Assembly: GCF_003863965.1 (NCBI RefSeq)
Contig: NZ_RRCN01000002.1
Coordinates: 312,569-376,568, forward strand
DNA: 64,000 nucleotides
DNA from: Paenibacillus oralis
GTDB taxonomy: Bacteria; Bacillota; Bacilli; Paenibacillales; Paenibacillaceae
Reading direction: 5' to 3'
Shown here: piece by piece, positions 7,337 through 16,497 of the stretch
Numbering within the stretch: position 1 is the stretch's first letter
Layout: every line of letters begins with the position of its first letter
Translations under genes and position numbers: made by a program
The notes under the pieces: model-generated
The model's input: only the letters and a program-made list of their open reading frames with translations
What the model was told of the DNA's origin: nothing
Databases searched by the model: none

Positions 7337-7374
7337 CACCTTTTTTTATCATTTTGCCAATCACGTATAAAACA

Positions 7375-7404
7375 AAAAGACCGCTGAAGTTCAGCGGTCT
7401 TTCC
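7375..7404 (-). terminator. Intrinsic terminator
   Basis: AGACCGCTGAA/TTCAGCGGTCT hairpin with T-run on the minus strand, placed after the 58-aa gene; near-symmetric, so it may act both ways. Confidence 0.8.
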
Positions 7405-7423
7405 AAATCCAGACAAACATGCA

Positions 7424-7600
7424 TCAGTAGATGCTATTTTGCCTTAAGTTCTCCCCATTCATCAGGAGAATTTTGGATATCGAAAAAAGGCCGCGTGGCG
7501 AGGTATAAGGCTTTTGGGCATTAAGAAAGAAATGATCACCTTTCGACAGGCTCCACTGTTGAATGCTCTCGTGTCCAAATAGATATAACGCCTTGTTCAT
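7424..7600 (-). CDS. Small hypothetical protein (58 aa)
   Basis: ATG at 7600 behind GAGGAGCGTGAGCAAGG; ends just before a strong terminator. Sequence MNKALYLFGHESIQQWSLSK... has no recognised domain. Ribosome site and terminator make it a credible gene. Confidence 0.6.
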   Translation of the reverse strand: MNKALYLFGHESIQQWSLSKGDHFFLNAQKPYTSPRGLFSISKILLMNGENLRQNSIY

Positions 7601-7690
7601 CCTTGCTCACGCTCCTCTCCCTGTTCCTGAATTTTCCTTATCATAAATCACCCTGATGTTACCTGTCAAGCAAAGAAAACTTCTCCGCCA

Positions 7691-8164
7691 TTAGGCGACC
7701 TCGACTTCGGAATTCTTAGATTTCTTGCGTCTGGGTGCTAAATTGAAATACTCCACAAATTGGAGCAACTCTATGCGGCTTAAAACGTATCCGTATCTTT
7801 TTAGACGTTTTAGGATAGTACTGCGAGGAACCTCCTCTTCGCACTGGATTTTGATGAACTCTTTCAGATCCTCCAGTTCCTCACCCATTACAAGCGGCAA
7901 AGGGTTGTCTATCCCTAACTTTCGGTTCGGGTTATTTCTTCTATGATTCTGCACTTCTTGGTCCGAAGCCACCATAAGATCGGCAGTTGTAATTTGATAG
8001 GAGCCATCGTCATTACGACGGATGACATCGTAGGTTACCAAACGGCGAACCAATGAATTCAACGTTGAGTAATCAATACTGAGGCGGGATGCGATCTGTT
8101 TGAAATCGTTCTTCCCTTTCATCAATTCGAGAATGATGCGATGTTCAACTTGCCTAATCAGCAT
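7691..8164 (-). CDS. Winged-helix DNA-binding protein
   Basis: 157 aa. Residues about 1-65 form a winged helix (ILELMKGKNDFKQIASRLSI, then a recognition helix STLNSLVRRLV and a wing). The C-terminal half is helical and basic, ending in PRRKKSKNSEVE. Probably a replicon-encoded regulator. ATG at 8164 behind GGAGATGG. It lies downstream of PhoH without a clear terminator between them. Confidence 0.75.
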   Translation of the reverse strand: MLIRQVEHRIILELMKGKNDFKQIASRLSIDYSTLNSLVRRLVTYDVIRRNDDGSYQITTADLMVASDQEVQNHRRNNPNRKLGIDNPLPLVMGEELEDLKEFIKIQCEEEVPRSTILKRLKRYGYVLSRIELLQFVEYFNLAPRRKKSKNSEVEVA

Positions 8165-8251
8165 TTATTACCATCTCCAGTCTTTACATGTATTAATTAT
8201 ACCCAATATAGGTGAATTGTGGTAGTTTCGTAAAAAATCGAATAGGTTTTT

Positions 8252-9580
8252 TTATAGAAGGTCGGCCGCAAGTTGCGCGAGGTTCGATCGCTCACCTTTA
8301 AGAAGTTTCACGTGTCCTGAGATATCTTGATTCTTGAAGCGTTCAACAATATAGGTCAATCCATTCGTAGTACTATCAAGGTAAGGATGGTCGATTTGTT
8401 CAGGGTCGCCAATCAATACAACCTTACTGCCTTCGCCCGCACGGGAAACAATTGTCTTTACTTCATGCTTAGAAAGATTTTGTGCTTCGTCGATTACAAT
8501 GAACTGGCCGGGGATGGATCTTCCTCGGATGTAAGTCAGAGCTTCGACTTGTATGCCCCCCATCCCCATCAAGATTTTTTCAATATCGCCGGGCTTTTTT
8601 GTGTCGAACAAATACTCGAGATTATCGTAAATCGGTTGCATCCATGGGCGGAGCTTCTCGTCCTTTTCACCAGGTAAGTAACCGATGTCTTTACCCATAG
8701 GAATAACTGGCCGGCCAATTAACAGTTTCTTGTACTTATGTTCGTCCTCCACCTTGCTCAGTGCTGCCGCGAGAGTGAGTAGAGTTTTTCCTGTACCAGC
8801 TTTACCAATTAACGTTACCAACGGAATTTCGTCATTTAATAGGAGTTCTAAAGCCATACGTTGTTGAGCATTTTTTGCGGAGATCCCCCAGACGGGTTGG
8901 TCGTTTGTAAAAAGAGGTATAAGCATCTTTTTGTTGATATCGACCTTTCCAAGAGCGGATTTAGTTGTCCCGAATTCATCCTTCAAGATGATAAATTCAT
9001 TGGGATTCACTTGATGATTGAGTTCCGACAAACTGACTCCCCGATTGTTATAAAAAGCGTCGATGATACCAGGATGAATCTTAAGTTCGTTATATCCCTG
9101 GTAGATGTCATCAGATGCCACAACTCGATCGTTTTCGAAATCCTGTGCAACAATCCCCAAAACATCTGCCTTGATCCGAACCAGGACATCTTTACTTACA
9201 AGAATCACCGGCAGAGGATTGATCTCTTCCTTTTGCTCCATATGAAGGTTAAGGGCAACGGCCAATATACGGTTGTCATTGGTATATTCCCCAAATGCCT
9301 CCTGAACGTTTGAAAAGCTCCGATGATTCATTTCTATTTTGATGGTACCCCCTGCAGCGGTCCGAATTCCTTCATGCAATTTTCCTTCCTCCCGAAGAGC
9401 ATCAAGCATTCGAGAGAATCGACGTGCGTTACGGCCAAGATCATCGTCACTACGCTTTTTGGCATCGATTTCTTCAAGTACAATGGCGGGAATGATTACA
9501 TCATTATCTGCGAATGCTTGAAAAGGAGCCAACGGGTCAGCTAATGGTACATTGGTATCCAGCACATAAATTTTTTTCAT
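8252..9580 (-). CDS. PIN-PhoH family ATPase (YlaK/PhoH2-like)
   Basis: 442 aa. N-terminal PIN domain (residues 1-150) carries the acidic residues of the fold: VLDTNV, IVLEEIDAKK, DNRILAVAL. The C-terminal PhoH ATPase has Walker A GKAGTGKTLL (about 262-271) and Walker B FIVIDEAQN (about 362). PIN-PhoH (PhoH2) proteins have been described as RNA helicase/ribonucleases, some within toxin-antitoxin units; here no antitoxin gene is evident. Length is normal for the YlaK-like group. ATG at 9580 has AGATGACC upstream. Confidence 0.92.
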   Translation of the reverse strand: MKKIYVLDTNVPLADPLAPFQAFADNDVIIPAIVLEEIDAKKRSDDDLGRNARRFSRMLDALREEGKLHEGIRTAAGGTIKIEMNHRSFSNVQEAFGEYTNDNRILAVALNLHMEQKEEINPLPVILVSKDVLVRIKADVLGIVAQDFENDRVVASDDIYQGYNELKIHPGIIDAFYNNRGVSLSELNHQVNPNEFIILKDEFGTTKSALGKVDINKKMLIPLFTNDQPVWGISAKNAQQRMALELLLNDEIPLVTLIGKAGTGKTLLTLAAALSKVEDEHKYKKLLIGRPVIPMGKDIGYLPGEKDEKLRPWMQPIYDNLEYLFDTKKPGDIEKILMGMGGIQVEALTYIRGRSIPGQFIVIDEAQNLSKHEVKTIVSRAGEGSKVVLIGDPEQIDHPYLDSTTNGLTYIVERFKNQDISGHVKLLKGERSNLAQLAADLL

Positions 9581-9664
9581 CTGAAGGTCATCTCCATTTT
9601 AGAATTGGATTAGCCAAAAATCTCGACGTTTTTTAACACTCAATCCTTTGCAGATTATGATCTC

Positions 9665-9847
9665 CTACTCTGATCCTCCCTTAAGTTTTAAAGAATGGCG
9701 ATGAATTTTACTGATCACTTTTATATGTCTTTTGGTATGACTTACGCGGACTCGAAATTCCACGATAACCGAATCACTGCCTTTAAAGACTTTCTTTACT
9801 CTCCCAACTAAATGGTCTTTGGTTATAACAAAATCGTTTCTCTTCAT
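9665..9847 (-). CDS. Small basic protein (60 aa)
   Basis: ATG at 9847 behind ACAAGGAGATC. The beta-rich basic sequence (ITKDHLVGRVKKVFKGSDSV...) resembles small SH3-like or KOW-like folds, but no family is assigned. Leader element 2 is directly upstream, and PhoH follows, so the two may be co-transcribed. Confidence 0.7.
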   Translation of the reverse strand: MKRNDFVITKDHLVGRVKKVFKGSDSVIVEFRVRVSHTKRHIKVISKIHRHSLKLKGGSE

Positions 9848-9861
9848 ATGATCTCCTTGTA

Positions 9862-9960
9862 AAACAAAAAAAGCACCCCAAAAGGCTTTCGCCCTCGAGG
9901 TGCTTCCTCAGTCGTGTATTTAATTAGTTTTATTATCTGAAATTAATTACCTGCTGTCAA
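9862..9960 (-). promoter_or_regulatory. Leader element 2
   Basis: Minus strand TTGACA (9955-9960), 17 nt, GATAAT (9932-9937), then CTAATTAAATAC, then hairpin GAAGCACCTCGAGG...TTTTGGGGTGCTTTTTTT ending 15-20 nt before the ATG at 9847. The best consensus -35 of the family. Back to back with element 3. Confidence 0.85.
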
Positions 9961-10033
9961 TCAAAAATACCTTCAAGTTTCCTCATTTAATTTACAAGCC
10001 ACATAAGACTTCCAAAAAACGACCACGATCTGC

Positions 10034-10111
10034 TATAATTAATTTAATCAAATAAAATGAAACGTGGAAGCACCACGGTAACCTCTCATGGGTTGCTGTG
10101 GGCTTTTTTTG
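10034..10111 (+). promoter_or_regulatory. Leader element 3 (plus strand)
   Basis: TATAAT (10034-10039), then TTTAATCAAATA, then hairpin GAAGCACCACGGTAACC/GGTTGCTGTGGGCTTTTTTT, ending just before the HD-GYP ribosome site. Shows the element is used in either orientation and follows the gene it precedes. Confidence 0.8.
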
Positions 10112-10133
10112 TTTTTAGGAGGGCAGTTAGTAC

Positions 10134-11144
10134 ATGGCTATCCGCATAAAATTAGCCACACTTTTCAGCTTTATTGCAACTGTATTTCTCATAATAGTAC
10201 AAGCGGCTACGGACTACTCGTCCATGGAGCTCAAATCGCTAATAGAGAATCTACCAAGAGAATCAGTTAAATATTTAGCTACCTTTATTTTCTTAGCGGC
10301 ATTGAACTATCTTATAACCGGCCCAATTGTAAAGCCGCTATTGATGATTATCAATAAAGTGGATAATGCGACCAAAGGTAAGGTGGAACTGGATGACCGT
10401 TTTAATGGAGATGAGATTCGAATGTTAGAGCGTGGTCTTGAACGCATAACCAACACAATTCAGCATCAAGATGAGCAAATTGATCATATCCACGCCGAGC
10501 TCGTTCAAAAAAAGGAAGATTTGAGTACGCTTTTCAAAAACACGATCACTGCTCTTGCAAAGGCAGTTTATGCAAGAGATCCGTATACAGCCCTTCATTC
10601 GAGAAACGTAATGAGATATGCTCGAGCTCTTTCCAAAAAGTTGCAACTCCCTGAATCGGATATTTACTATTTGGAGATTGGAGCCTTACTTCATGACATC
10701 GGAAAGATTGGAGTCCCAGAACATGTACTAATGAAATCAGGAAAATTAACTGATACGGAGCTTGACGCGATTCGACTGCATCCAGAATACGGATATCAAA
10801 TTATTAAAGAGATTGAGGAACTGAAATGCAAAGGGGTGCATGATATTGTTTTGCATCATCACGAAAGGATGGATGGTAAAGGATATCCTAAAGGATTAAA
10901 GGGCAAAGAAATCCCTTTGCAAGCTCGAATCGTATCTATCTGTGATGCGTTCGATGCCATGACAACAAGTCGTTCCTACCGGCAGGCACTCGGTGTCGAA
11001 ACCGCTATTGAGCAACTGAAGAAAAATTCTGGTGACCAATTCGATTCGGATATCGTAGAGGCCTTTATAAAATGTCTTGAAGAAGACCCAACTTTATACA
11101 TGGAACAAGAGGTTTTTCCCGAAAATATGCTCGCAAGCTCGTAA
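10134..11144 (+). CDS. HD-GYP domain cyclic-di-GMP phosphodiesterase, membrane-anchored
   Basis: 336 aa. Two N-terminal hydrophobic segments (about 8-25 and 45-65) frame a short outer loop, followed by a HAMP-like and coiled-coil region (70-140). The HD-GYP domain (about 140-320) has HSRNV, LLHDIGKIGVPE, HHHERMDGKGYPKGLKG and SICDAFDAM, i.e. the HD pair and the GYP signature. The family hydrolyses c-di-GMP. ATG at 10134 follows AGGAGGG. It has no periplasmic sensor of size. A GGDEF protein at 47731 could make the substrate. Confidence 0.93.
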   Translation: MAIRIKLATLFSFIATVFLIIVQAATDYSSMELKSLIENLPRESVKYLATFIFLAALNYLITGPIVKPLLMIINKVDNATKGKVELDDRFNGDEIRMLERGLERITNTIQHQDEQIDHIHAELVQKKEDLSTLFKNTITALAKAVYARDPYTALHSRNVMRYARALSKKLQLPESDIYYLEIGALLHDIGKIGVPEHVLMKSGKLTDTELDAIRLHPEYGYQIIKEIEELKCKGVHDIVLHHHERMDGKGYPKGLKGKEIPLQARIVSICDAFDAMTTSRSYRQALGVETAIEQLKKNSGDQFDSDIVEAFIKCLEEDPTLYMEQEVFPENMLASS

Positions 11145-11167
11145 CTTGTGAGTGTTTTTTTGTAAGC

Positions 11168-11204
11168 AGAATAGAAGCTCCCGTGATAGGCAGCTTCTAT
11201 TGAA
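11168..11204. terminator. Bidirectional terminator hairpin
   Basis: ATAGAAGCT/AGCTTCTAT between the convergent HD-GYP and Mrr-like genes; T-rich flank on both sides is modest. Confidence 0.6.
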
Positions 11205-11207
11205 AAA

Positions 11208-11891
11208 TCATGTTACATAGTCTGTTTGTTGACCTTTCATATTCAACTTCGACAACTCTTTAATAAGCCGATCCCTATCCCATAGTAAGACATCGTTTGC
11301 TTTAGCTAATTCCTTGGCAGGTTCGGTAAAGTAGGAGTTGGTGACTACCCAGGCTTCCGTTGCTTGATATACCGCTTTCGAAGCTACAACCTCTTGTACG
11401 GCTGAATTAGATACTTTTCCTTTTTCTCTCTTAGCTTGAACAACAATTCGCTTTCCGTCTGCCTTCAAGACTACATCAGCACCTTGATCACGAGTTCGTT
11501 TTGTCTTTTTGGCCGAATAGCCTTGCATGCGAAAGAAGATAACCAAAAGCTCTTCAAATTGATCTCCGGACATGACATCAATCGAGTGAATGTTCGATCT
11601 TCTGACCATCCGTATCTTCCGGTAGTAAGGTATGACCTTCATTAGCACAAGTGTTAGGATAATCACAGAGATGAAGAACACTCCCCATGTTTTGATCCAA
11701 TCGAAAATTGGTTCCACGGAAGTTGTGAGCTGAGACAAGTCTGGCACAACTTTATCAAGAAACGTAACACCAATCGGGCCTGAGGAATACCTTTTAAATA
11801 AAGTGATCGCTACGGTCAATGCTGAAATCAAGACGATCAGATTGACGATGTTTTTTAATAATCTCCTAGCTTTCCTCTGTACACGCCACAT
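11208..11891 (-). CDS. Membrane-anchored Mrr-type restriction endonuclease domain protein
   Basis: 227 aa. Two membrane helices (about 15-33 and 65-90), then a PD-(D/E)XK nuclease domain: FEELLVIFFRMQGY, DQGADVVLKADGKRIVVQAKR and the closing NDVLLWDRDRL. The catalytic D and the QAK motif are intact. Such Mrr_cat proteins cleave DNA, sometimes modified DNA. ATG at 11891 is preceded by GTAGGAGG, which overlaps the end of the upstream gene, so the pair is an operon. Confidence 0.85.
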   Translation of the reverse strand: MWRVQRKARRLLKNIVNLIVLISALTVAITLFKRYSSGPIGVTFLDKVVPDLSQLTTSVEPIFDWIKTWGVFFISVIILTLVLMKVIPYYRKIRMVRRSNIHSIDVMSGDQFEELLVIFFRMQGYSAKKTKRTRDQGADVVLKADGKRIVVQAKREKGKVSNSAVQEVVASKAVYQATEAWVVTNSYFTEPAKELAKANDVLLWDRDRLIKELSKLNMKGQQTDYVT

Positions 11892-11894
11892 ATT

Positions 11895-12227
11895 TTACCT
11901 CCTACCGAATACGTCTTTATGTGAGAATAACTTTGAAAGATCTTTTTCGGTCATTCCCAGGTCATTAAGGGCCTGGTGTGCGGCAAAGACATGCACTTTA
12001 TGGTTGGCAGTACCGTAATAATAGTTGGCGCATACTTTGGATCGGTTTCTTAACGGAATACTATCGCTTAGGCCAGCTTTGCACAAGAGATGCATTTCTG
12101 CAAGCAAAACTGCCGCGGCGTTTTGCGTTCCTTGAAGCCAAAGGATGTGTTCTCTTTCATTCTCCATGTCGCAATTCTGAATCAGTTCGTCAACGATTGG
12201 ATATTTGGAAAAATCGATACCACTCAT
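11895..12227 (-). CDS. Hypothetical protein (110 aa)
   Basis: Helical soluble protein of unknown family, ending three bases before the Mrr-like gene. Weak AAGGTGAA ribosome site ahead of ATG 12227. Tight coupling suggests a shared role with the nuclease. Confidence 0.7.
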   Translation of the reverse strand: MSGIDFSKYPIVDELIQNCDMENEREHILWLQGTQNAAAVLLAEMHLLCKAGLSDSIPLRNRSKVCANYYYGTANHKVHVFAAHQALNDLGMTEKDLSKLFSHKDVFGRR

Positions 12228-12255
12228 CTATGTTCACCTTCCTAATTAATGAAAA

Positions 12256-12325
12256 TTGTCAAAATACCTACCATCATTATGGAGCGACATTTCTCAGTCT
12301 GCAAAAATCGGGTAGGTATTTTTTT
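12256..12325. terminator. Terminator-like inverted repeat after the TopoIII-FtsK gene
   Basis: AATACCTACC/GGTAGGTATT with a 39-nt loop; T-run of seven on the plus side and four on the minus side. It separates the 4-kb fusion gene from the Mrr operon. Confidence 0.6.
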
Positions 12326-12328
12326 GTT

Positions 12329-15300
12329 CTAGTTCCTTTGTGCTGCAGAAGGCGTGATTCTATTGCCACTGGAGCTTACATATTGAACGACTTTATCAAT
12401 CTCATCATCGGATACATACGCAGATACCAGACGGCGTTTTGCGCCATCTTTTGGAAGGTAGAACATATCCCCTTGTCCAAGCAATTCTTCCGCGCCTGGT
12501 TCATCAAGGATGACCTGTGAGTCATGGTGATTGGCGACTGCAAAGGCGATCCGGACAGGAAGGTTTGCCTTTATAACTGGGCTGATGACCTGTTTAGAGG
12601 GCCGCTGGGTTGCAATAATCATATATATACCAGCAGCTCGAGCCAGTTGGGAAAGGCGCTGAATGCAGTCTTCAACTTCGGGACCGGTCTGAATCATTAA
12701 GTCAGCCAACTCGTCAATGACAAGAACTATGTAGGGCATTCTCGGTGCGGTATGGTTTACCGAGAGCACCCGCTCGTGGTAGGACTCGATATTACGGACC
12801 CCGTACTGACGAAGAATTTCATACCGTTTTTCCATCTCAACGACAAGCTTTTTCAAGGCAATCAAGGCCCTGCGAACGTCGGTTACAATCGGCCCGAACA
12901 AGTGAGGGATGGTCTCATAAACAGAAAGTTCCACCATCTTAGGATCGATGAATAAGAACTTCAATTGGTCCGGAGTGTGCCCGTACAGGAGACTCACAAT
13001 TAGAGAGTTCAAAAATACGGATTTACCTGATCCTGTTGTTCCCGCAACAAGTAAGTGAGGCATTTTTGGTATTGCTGCAAAGACCGGTTCTCCTGACATG
13101 TCCATGCCGATCGGAAACGACAAGTCCTTTTTTGAAGCAAGAAACTCTTTATTTTCCAAGAGAGATCGAAGAAATACCGTATAAGGGATTTTGCTTGGTA
13201 CTTCAATGCCAACAACGCTTTTTCCCGGGATCGGAACGTATACCATGATTTTTTCGGCTTTAAGAGCCAATTGGAAATTTGCTTTATATCTCTTGAAGTG
13301 CGCGATATTTAGCCCTGCTTCAGGTGCCAATTCGTAACGAGTAACTCGCGGCCCATAAGTAGCTTTGATAACTTTCACTGGCAACTTCAAGTTAGCCGCT
13401 TCTTTTTCGATTTCGGCAAACTCCTTTTTCTGTTCTTGCTCCGAAGGGGGAGCAATCGTAGGTGCCTTAAGCAAATAGGTTGGAACTTTCAAAATATCCA
13501 AGGTCGGATACTTAAAGCAAAGCTTGCCTTGTTTATCGAAAAGAAGAACTGCATCGAATGTGGAATCCGGCTTATTGGGGTCCTTCGATTTATGAATAAA
13601 TCCCCGGATTAACCCACTTGTTCCACCTCGAAGGAGCTTGGCGACAACATGCCGTTCAATCAGTACCCCCTTGATGGTTTTGCTAATTTTAAAATCGCAT
13701 TTGGTATCTTCCCACGCACTACAGCCATATAAAACGCCTTTGTCGATTACCGGCCGGCCGCATTTTTTGCATGGCCCCAAATCCTGTTCAGCGGGTACTT
13801 GACGTAATGGCCGTTCCGGAACACCATTAACAGGAGGGGGGGGGCCTGTAAATTCACTATCTGGCCCATCAACAGGTCGCAATTTCTCCTCTGATCTATG
13901 AACAGGGCTTGCAGGAGGTGAGGCTTGTGTCGTGACTTCGGGTGGCTGTTTTCCCGGTTGAACGACGGTTCCTGGGTGATCTTTTAATCTGCTCATATAC
14001 TGCTCCATTGTCATGAGAACCCGCCTTGGAGAGTTTCCTTGGTACGGACCAACAATCCCTTCTTGCTCCATCTGGTCAATAAGACGAGCGCATGTGGTAT
14101 ATCCCTGGGCCAATTTCCTCTGCAGAAGCGGAACTGATACCTGACCTGCTTCAATCACCATTTTGACTGCAGAAACATACAAATCTTTCATTATAGGCTG
14201 ACGATGTTGTCCCCTACCTGCATCCGTCGCTGGTCGATTGGAATTCTCTAATGCAGGATTAGGATGTTGCTTTGGTTCCTGTGTTGTTCCGCCAGTTTGT
14301 TGTAAACCACGGTTTGGTGTCTGCTCCGTTGGTGGTGTATCTGAAGGTGTGGAATTATTCGATTCAGATCGAGTGACTGGTTTTTGCTCGCTTCCTGATA
14401 CTGATCGAGTTTTACCTAAAGATCCAGGTCTTGATTGGGCTGCGGACGCTGGTCGACTGGATGTTCCTGATTTCAGTGCAGTCGCTGCGGTATCAAGGTC
14501 CAACGAACGCACCGAATCAATTGCATCCGATACCAATTTGGTGGCCAATTTTCGAGCTTGATCAATGAAACTGGTGTGTGTAAACCGACCTTCACCTATT
14601 TCACTTAATTTCTGCTCCCATTTTGCAGTTGTTTCGGCGGAAGACAAGGCGGATAGACCGATAGCCTTTATCAAGGTGCGGCCTTTTTCTGTTGGATAAA
14701 CCAGATTCTTTTTGATCTCGATATAGCTCTGGTCTTTTAAACGTTTGATTATGTTCGCGCGCGTTGCTTCAGTACCAAGTCCATGGGTTTTTCTCATGAT
14801 GCTTTCAAGTTCTTTATCCCCCAGGTTGCTGCCGGCTGATTTCATCAGAGGAATCAGATCACCCTGAGTCAGCCGCTTCGGCGGGGTGGTCCAGCCTTCC
14901 TTGGCATAACATGAAGCAGCGATGCCTTCTTCTCCCTTTACCACATCTGGGAGCGCAGGTGTATCTTCTTTCTTTTCATCTGGATCTTCTGTCTCTAGAA
15001 CAACGCGCCACCCCTCACGGATAAGTCGTTTCCCCCTGGTAGAGAATGAGAATTGGTCACCAACATACGTCAAGATTGTTGTGTGTTTGAAGATGGCTGA
15101 TTCATAGTGTGCCGCAATGACCGATTTCACCACTAGATCATAGATCAAGCGCTCGTTATCGTTCAGTTCATTCAGTTCCGGAACGTTTTCGGTCGGAATT
15201 ATGGCATAATGGTCTGATACCTTAGAAGCATCAACATATCGTTTATTACCGATCAACGTCTGAATAGGAGTAGGAAAAAATTTTGCATATGGCACCAGTT

Positions 15301-16348
15301 TGCTAATTTTCTGAAGAATACATGGGAATTCCTTAGCCTCTTCTTCCGTTATCCGGTTGCTATCAGTACGGGCATAGCTTTGATACCCCTTTTCGTAGAG
15401 ACTCTGGCAAGAATCAAGGACTTGTTCAGGACTTAGCTTATACAGTTTATTGGCAAGCGTCTGCAGAGCAGAAAGACTGAATAAATGAGGTGGCAACGTC
15501 TCCTTGTCCTCTTCCAGGATGTCTTCAATTAAAGCTGATTTGCCGGAACACCAAGCGGCCAACTTTTCTGCTTTGACTTTATCCGTAAGTCGATTTTGTT
15601 CGCCGGTAAACCATTGTCCTGTGTACTTTCGTCCATTGAAGTCGAATCCGGCAAGAACTTCCCAAAACGGTGTAGAAACAAAGTTTTCAATTGCCTCCTC
15701 CCGTTCCACAATAAGTGCGAGAGCCGGTGTTTGAACACGGCCGGTAGAAAAGCTTTCGCCCTTCTCAACCTTAATCCCCTTCTCACTGAGAAGTATTGAA
15801 TATGCTCGAGTTGTATTCATGCCGACCAACCAGTCAGCACAGGACCGTGCGTATGCTTCGAAAAACAAATTCTTTTTCTCCGATTCCGGAAGTAGCTTTT
15901 GGAATGCAGCAGCTACAGCATCTTTTGTAAGCGAGGAAGTCCAAAGACGCTTAACCGGCTTTTTACATCCACTCAGTTGATAAATTAATGTGAAGATCGC
16001 TTCACCTTCACGTCCAGGGTCACAAGCATTAATGATTTCGGTAAAGCTCGGATTCAGTAGTAACTTTTTTAGGTGTGAGAAAAAACGTTCTTTCCCTTTT
16101 GAAGGTTTCAACTTAAACTGATCCGGGAGTATAGGGAGATGCTCCATTTTCCACTGTTTGAATTTCGGATCGTAATCTTCAGGTTCCATCAATGAAACAA
16201 GATGGCCTGCTGCCCAAGAAAAATAAGCCCCCTTGGGGAAGGTTGGGCATGGCAAAACCTCTACATAACCAGAACCGTTTCCTTTTGTCGGAAAAGGAGC
16301 AGCGAGCTTTTGGGCTTGGTCTTTTTTCTCTGCTATGACAAGTTTCAT
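12329..16348 (-). CDS. Topoisomerase III - FtsK/SpoIIIE DNA translocase fusion
   Basis: 1339 aa from ATG 16348, behind GAGGAGGG; an upstream in-frame ATG at 16435 lies inside the leader and is rejected. Residues 1-600 are a full type IA topoisomerase: TOPRIM with VIAEKK and DPGREGE (110-116), active-site tyrosine Y325 in YARTDS. A Ser/Thr/Pro/Gln-rich linker (about 640-715) follows. Residues about 720-790 match the FtsK gamma winged helix (LLQRKLAQGYTTCARLIDQM). Then comes a topoisomerase-type zinc segment (CKKCGRP...YGCS...C, about 860-885). The C-terminal 400 residues are an FtsK motor: Walker A GTTGSGKS (1103-1110), Walker B LVIDELAD (about 1209-1216), ATQRPS. No membrane domain. Inferred role: decatenation coupled to pumping during segregation or resolution of the replicon. 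Confidence 0.95.
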   Translation of the reverse strand: MKLVIAEKKDQAQKLAAPFPTKGNGSGYVEVLPCPTFPKGAYFSWAAGHLVSLMEPEDYDPKFKQWKMEHLPILPDQFKLKPSKGKERFFSHLKKLLLNPSFTEIINACDPGREGEAIFTLIYQLSGCKKPVKRLWTSSLTKDAVAAAFQKLLPESEKKNLFFEAYARSCADWLVGMNTTRAYSILLSEKGIKVEKGESFSTGRVQTPALALIVEREEAIENFVSTPFWEVLAGFDFNGRKYTGQWFTGEQNRLTDKVKAEKLAAWCSGKSALIEDILEEDKETLPPHLFSLSALQTLANKLYKLSPEQVLDSCQSLYEKGYQSYARTDSNRITEEEAKEFPCILQKISKLVPYAKFFPTPIQTLIGNKRYVDASKVSDHYAIIPTENVPELNELNDNERLIYDLVVKSVIAAHYESAIFKHTTILTYVGDQFSFSTRGKRLIREGWRVVLETEDPDEKKEDTPALPDVVKGEEGIAASCYAKEGWTTPPKRLTQGDLIPLMKSAGSNLGDKELESIMRKTHGLGTEATRANIIKRLKDQSYIEIKKNLVYPTEKGRTLIKAIGLSALSSAETTAKWEQKLSEIGEGRFTHTSFIDQARKLATKLVSDAIDSVRSLDLDTAATALKSGTSSRPASAAQSRPGSLGKTRSVSGSEQKPVTRSESNNSTPSDTPPTEQTPNRGLQQTGGTTQEPKQHPNPALENSNRPATDAGRGQHRQPIMKDLYVSAVKMVIEAGQVSVPLLQRKLAQGYTTCARLIDQMEQEGIVGPYQGNSPRRVLMTMEQYMSRLKDHPGTVVQPGKQPPEVTTQASPPASPVHRSEEKLRPVDGPDSEFTGPPPPVNGVPERPLRQVPAEQDLGPCKKCGRPVIDKGVLYGCSAWEDTKCDFKISKTIKGVLIERHVVAKLLRGGTSGLIRGFIHKSKDPNKPDSTFDAVLLFDKQGKLCFKYPTLDILKVPTYLLKAPTIAPPSEQEQKKEFAEIEKEAANLKLPVKVIKATYGPRVTRYELAPEAGLNIAHFKRYKANFQLALKAEKIMVYVPIPGKSVVGIEVPSKIPYTVFLRSLLENKEFLASKKDLSFPIGMDMSGEPVFAAIPKMPHLLVAGTTGSGKSVFLNSLIVSLLYGHTPDQLKFLFIDPKMVELSVYETIPHLFGPIVTDVRRALIALKKLVVEMEKRYEILRQYGVRNIESYHERVLSVNHTAPRMPYIVLVIDELADLMIQTGPEVEDCIQRLSQLARAAGIYMIIATQRPSKQVISPVIKANLPVRIAFAVANHHDSQVILDEPGAEELLGQGDMFYLPKDGAKRRLVSAYVSDDEIDKVVQYVSSSGNRITPSAAQRN

Positions 16349-16376
16349 TACTGCCCTCCTCGTTAAAAGCACGAAA

Positions 16377-16472
16377 TAAAAAAAGCACACTTTCCCTAAA
16401 GGGGAAGAGCGTGCTTCGCTTTTATGAGTATTCAATTACATTTATTATACCTCAATTTTACAACGAGGTCAT
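16377..16472 (-). promoter_or_regulatory. Leader element 4, ahead of TopoIII-FtsK
   Basis: ATGACC (16467-16472), 17 nt, TATAAT (16444-16449), then GTAATTGAATAC, then hairpin GAAGCACGCTCTTCCCC/GGGGAAAGTGTGC-type stem with TTTTTTT, 30 nt before the ATG. Confidence 0.82.
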
Positions 16473-16497
16473 CTCTTCTCATCCGGAGGTGTCCCGG

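Noticed and set aside
10034..10111. c-di-GMP riboswitch before the HD-GYP gene
   Set aside because: The leader lacks the conserved GEMM core and instead matches the terminator-leader family.
16349..16435. N-terminal extension of the TopoIII-FtsK protein
   Set aside because: It would be translated through the leader terminator, and a strong ribosome site precedes the internal ATG that begins MKLVIAEKK.
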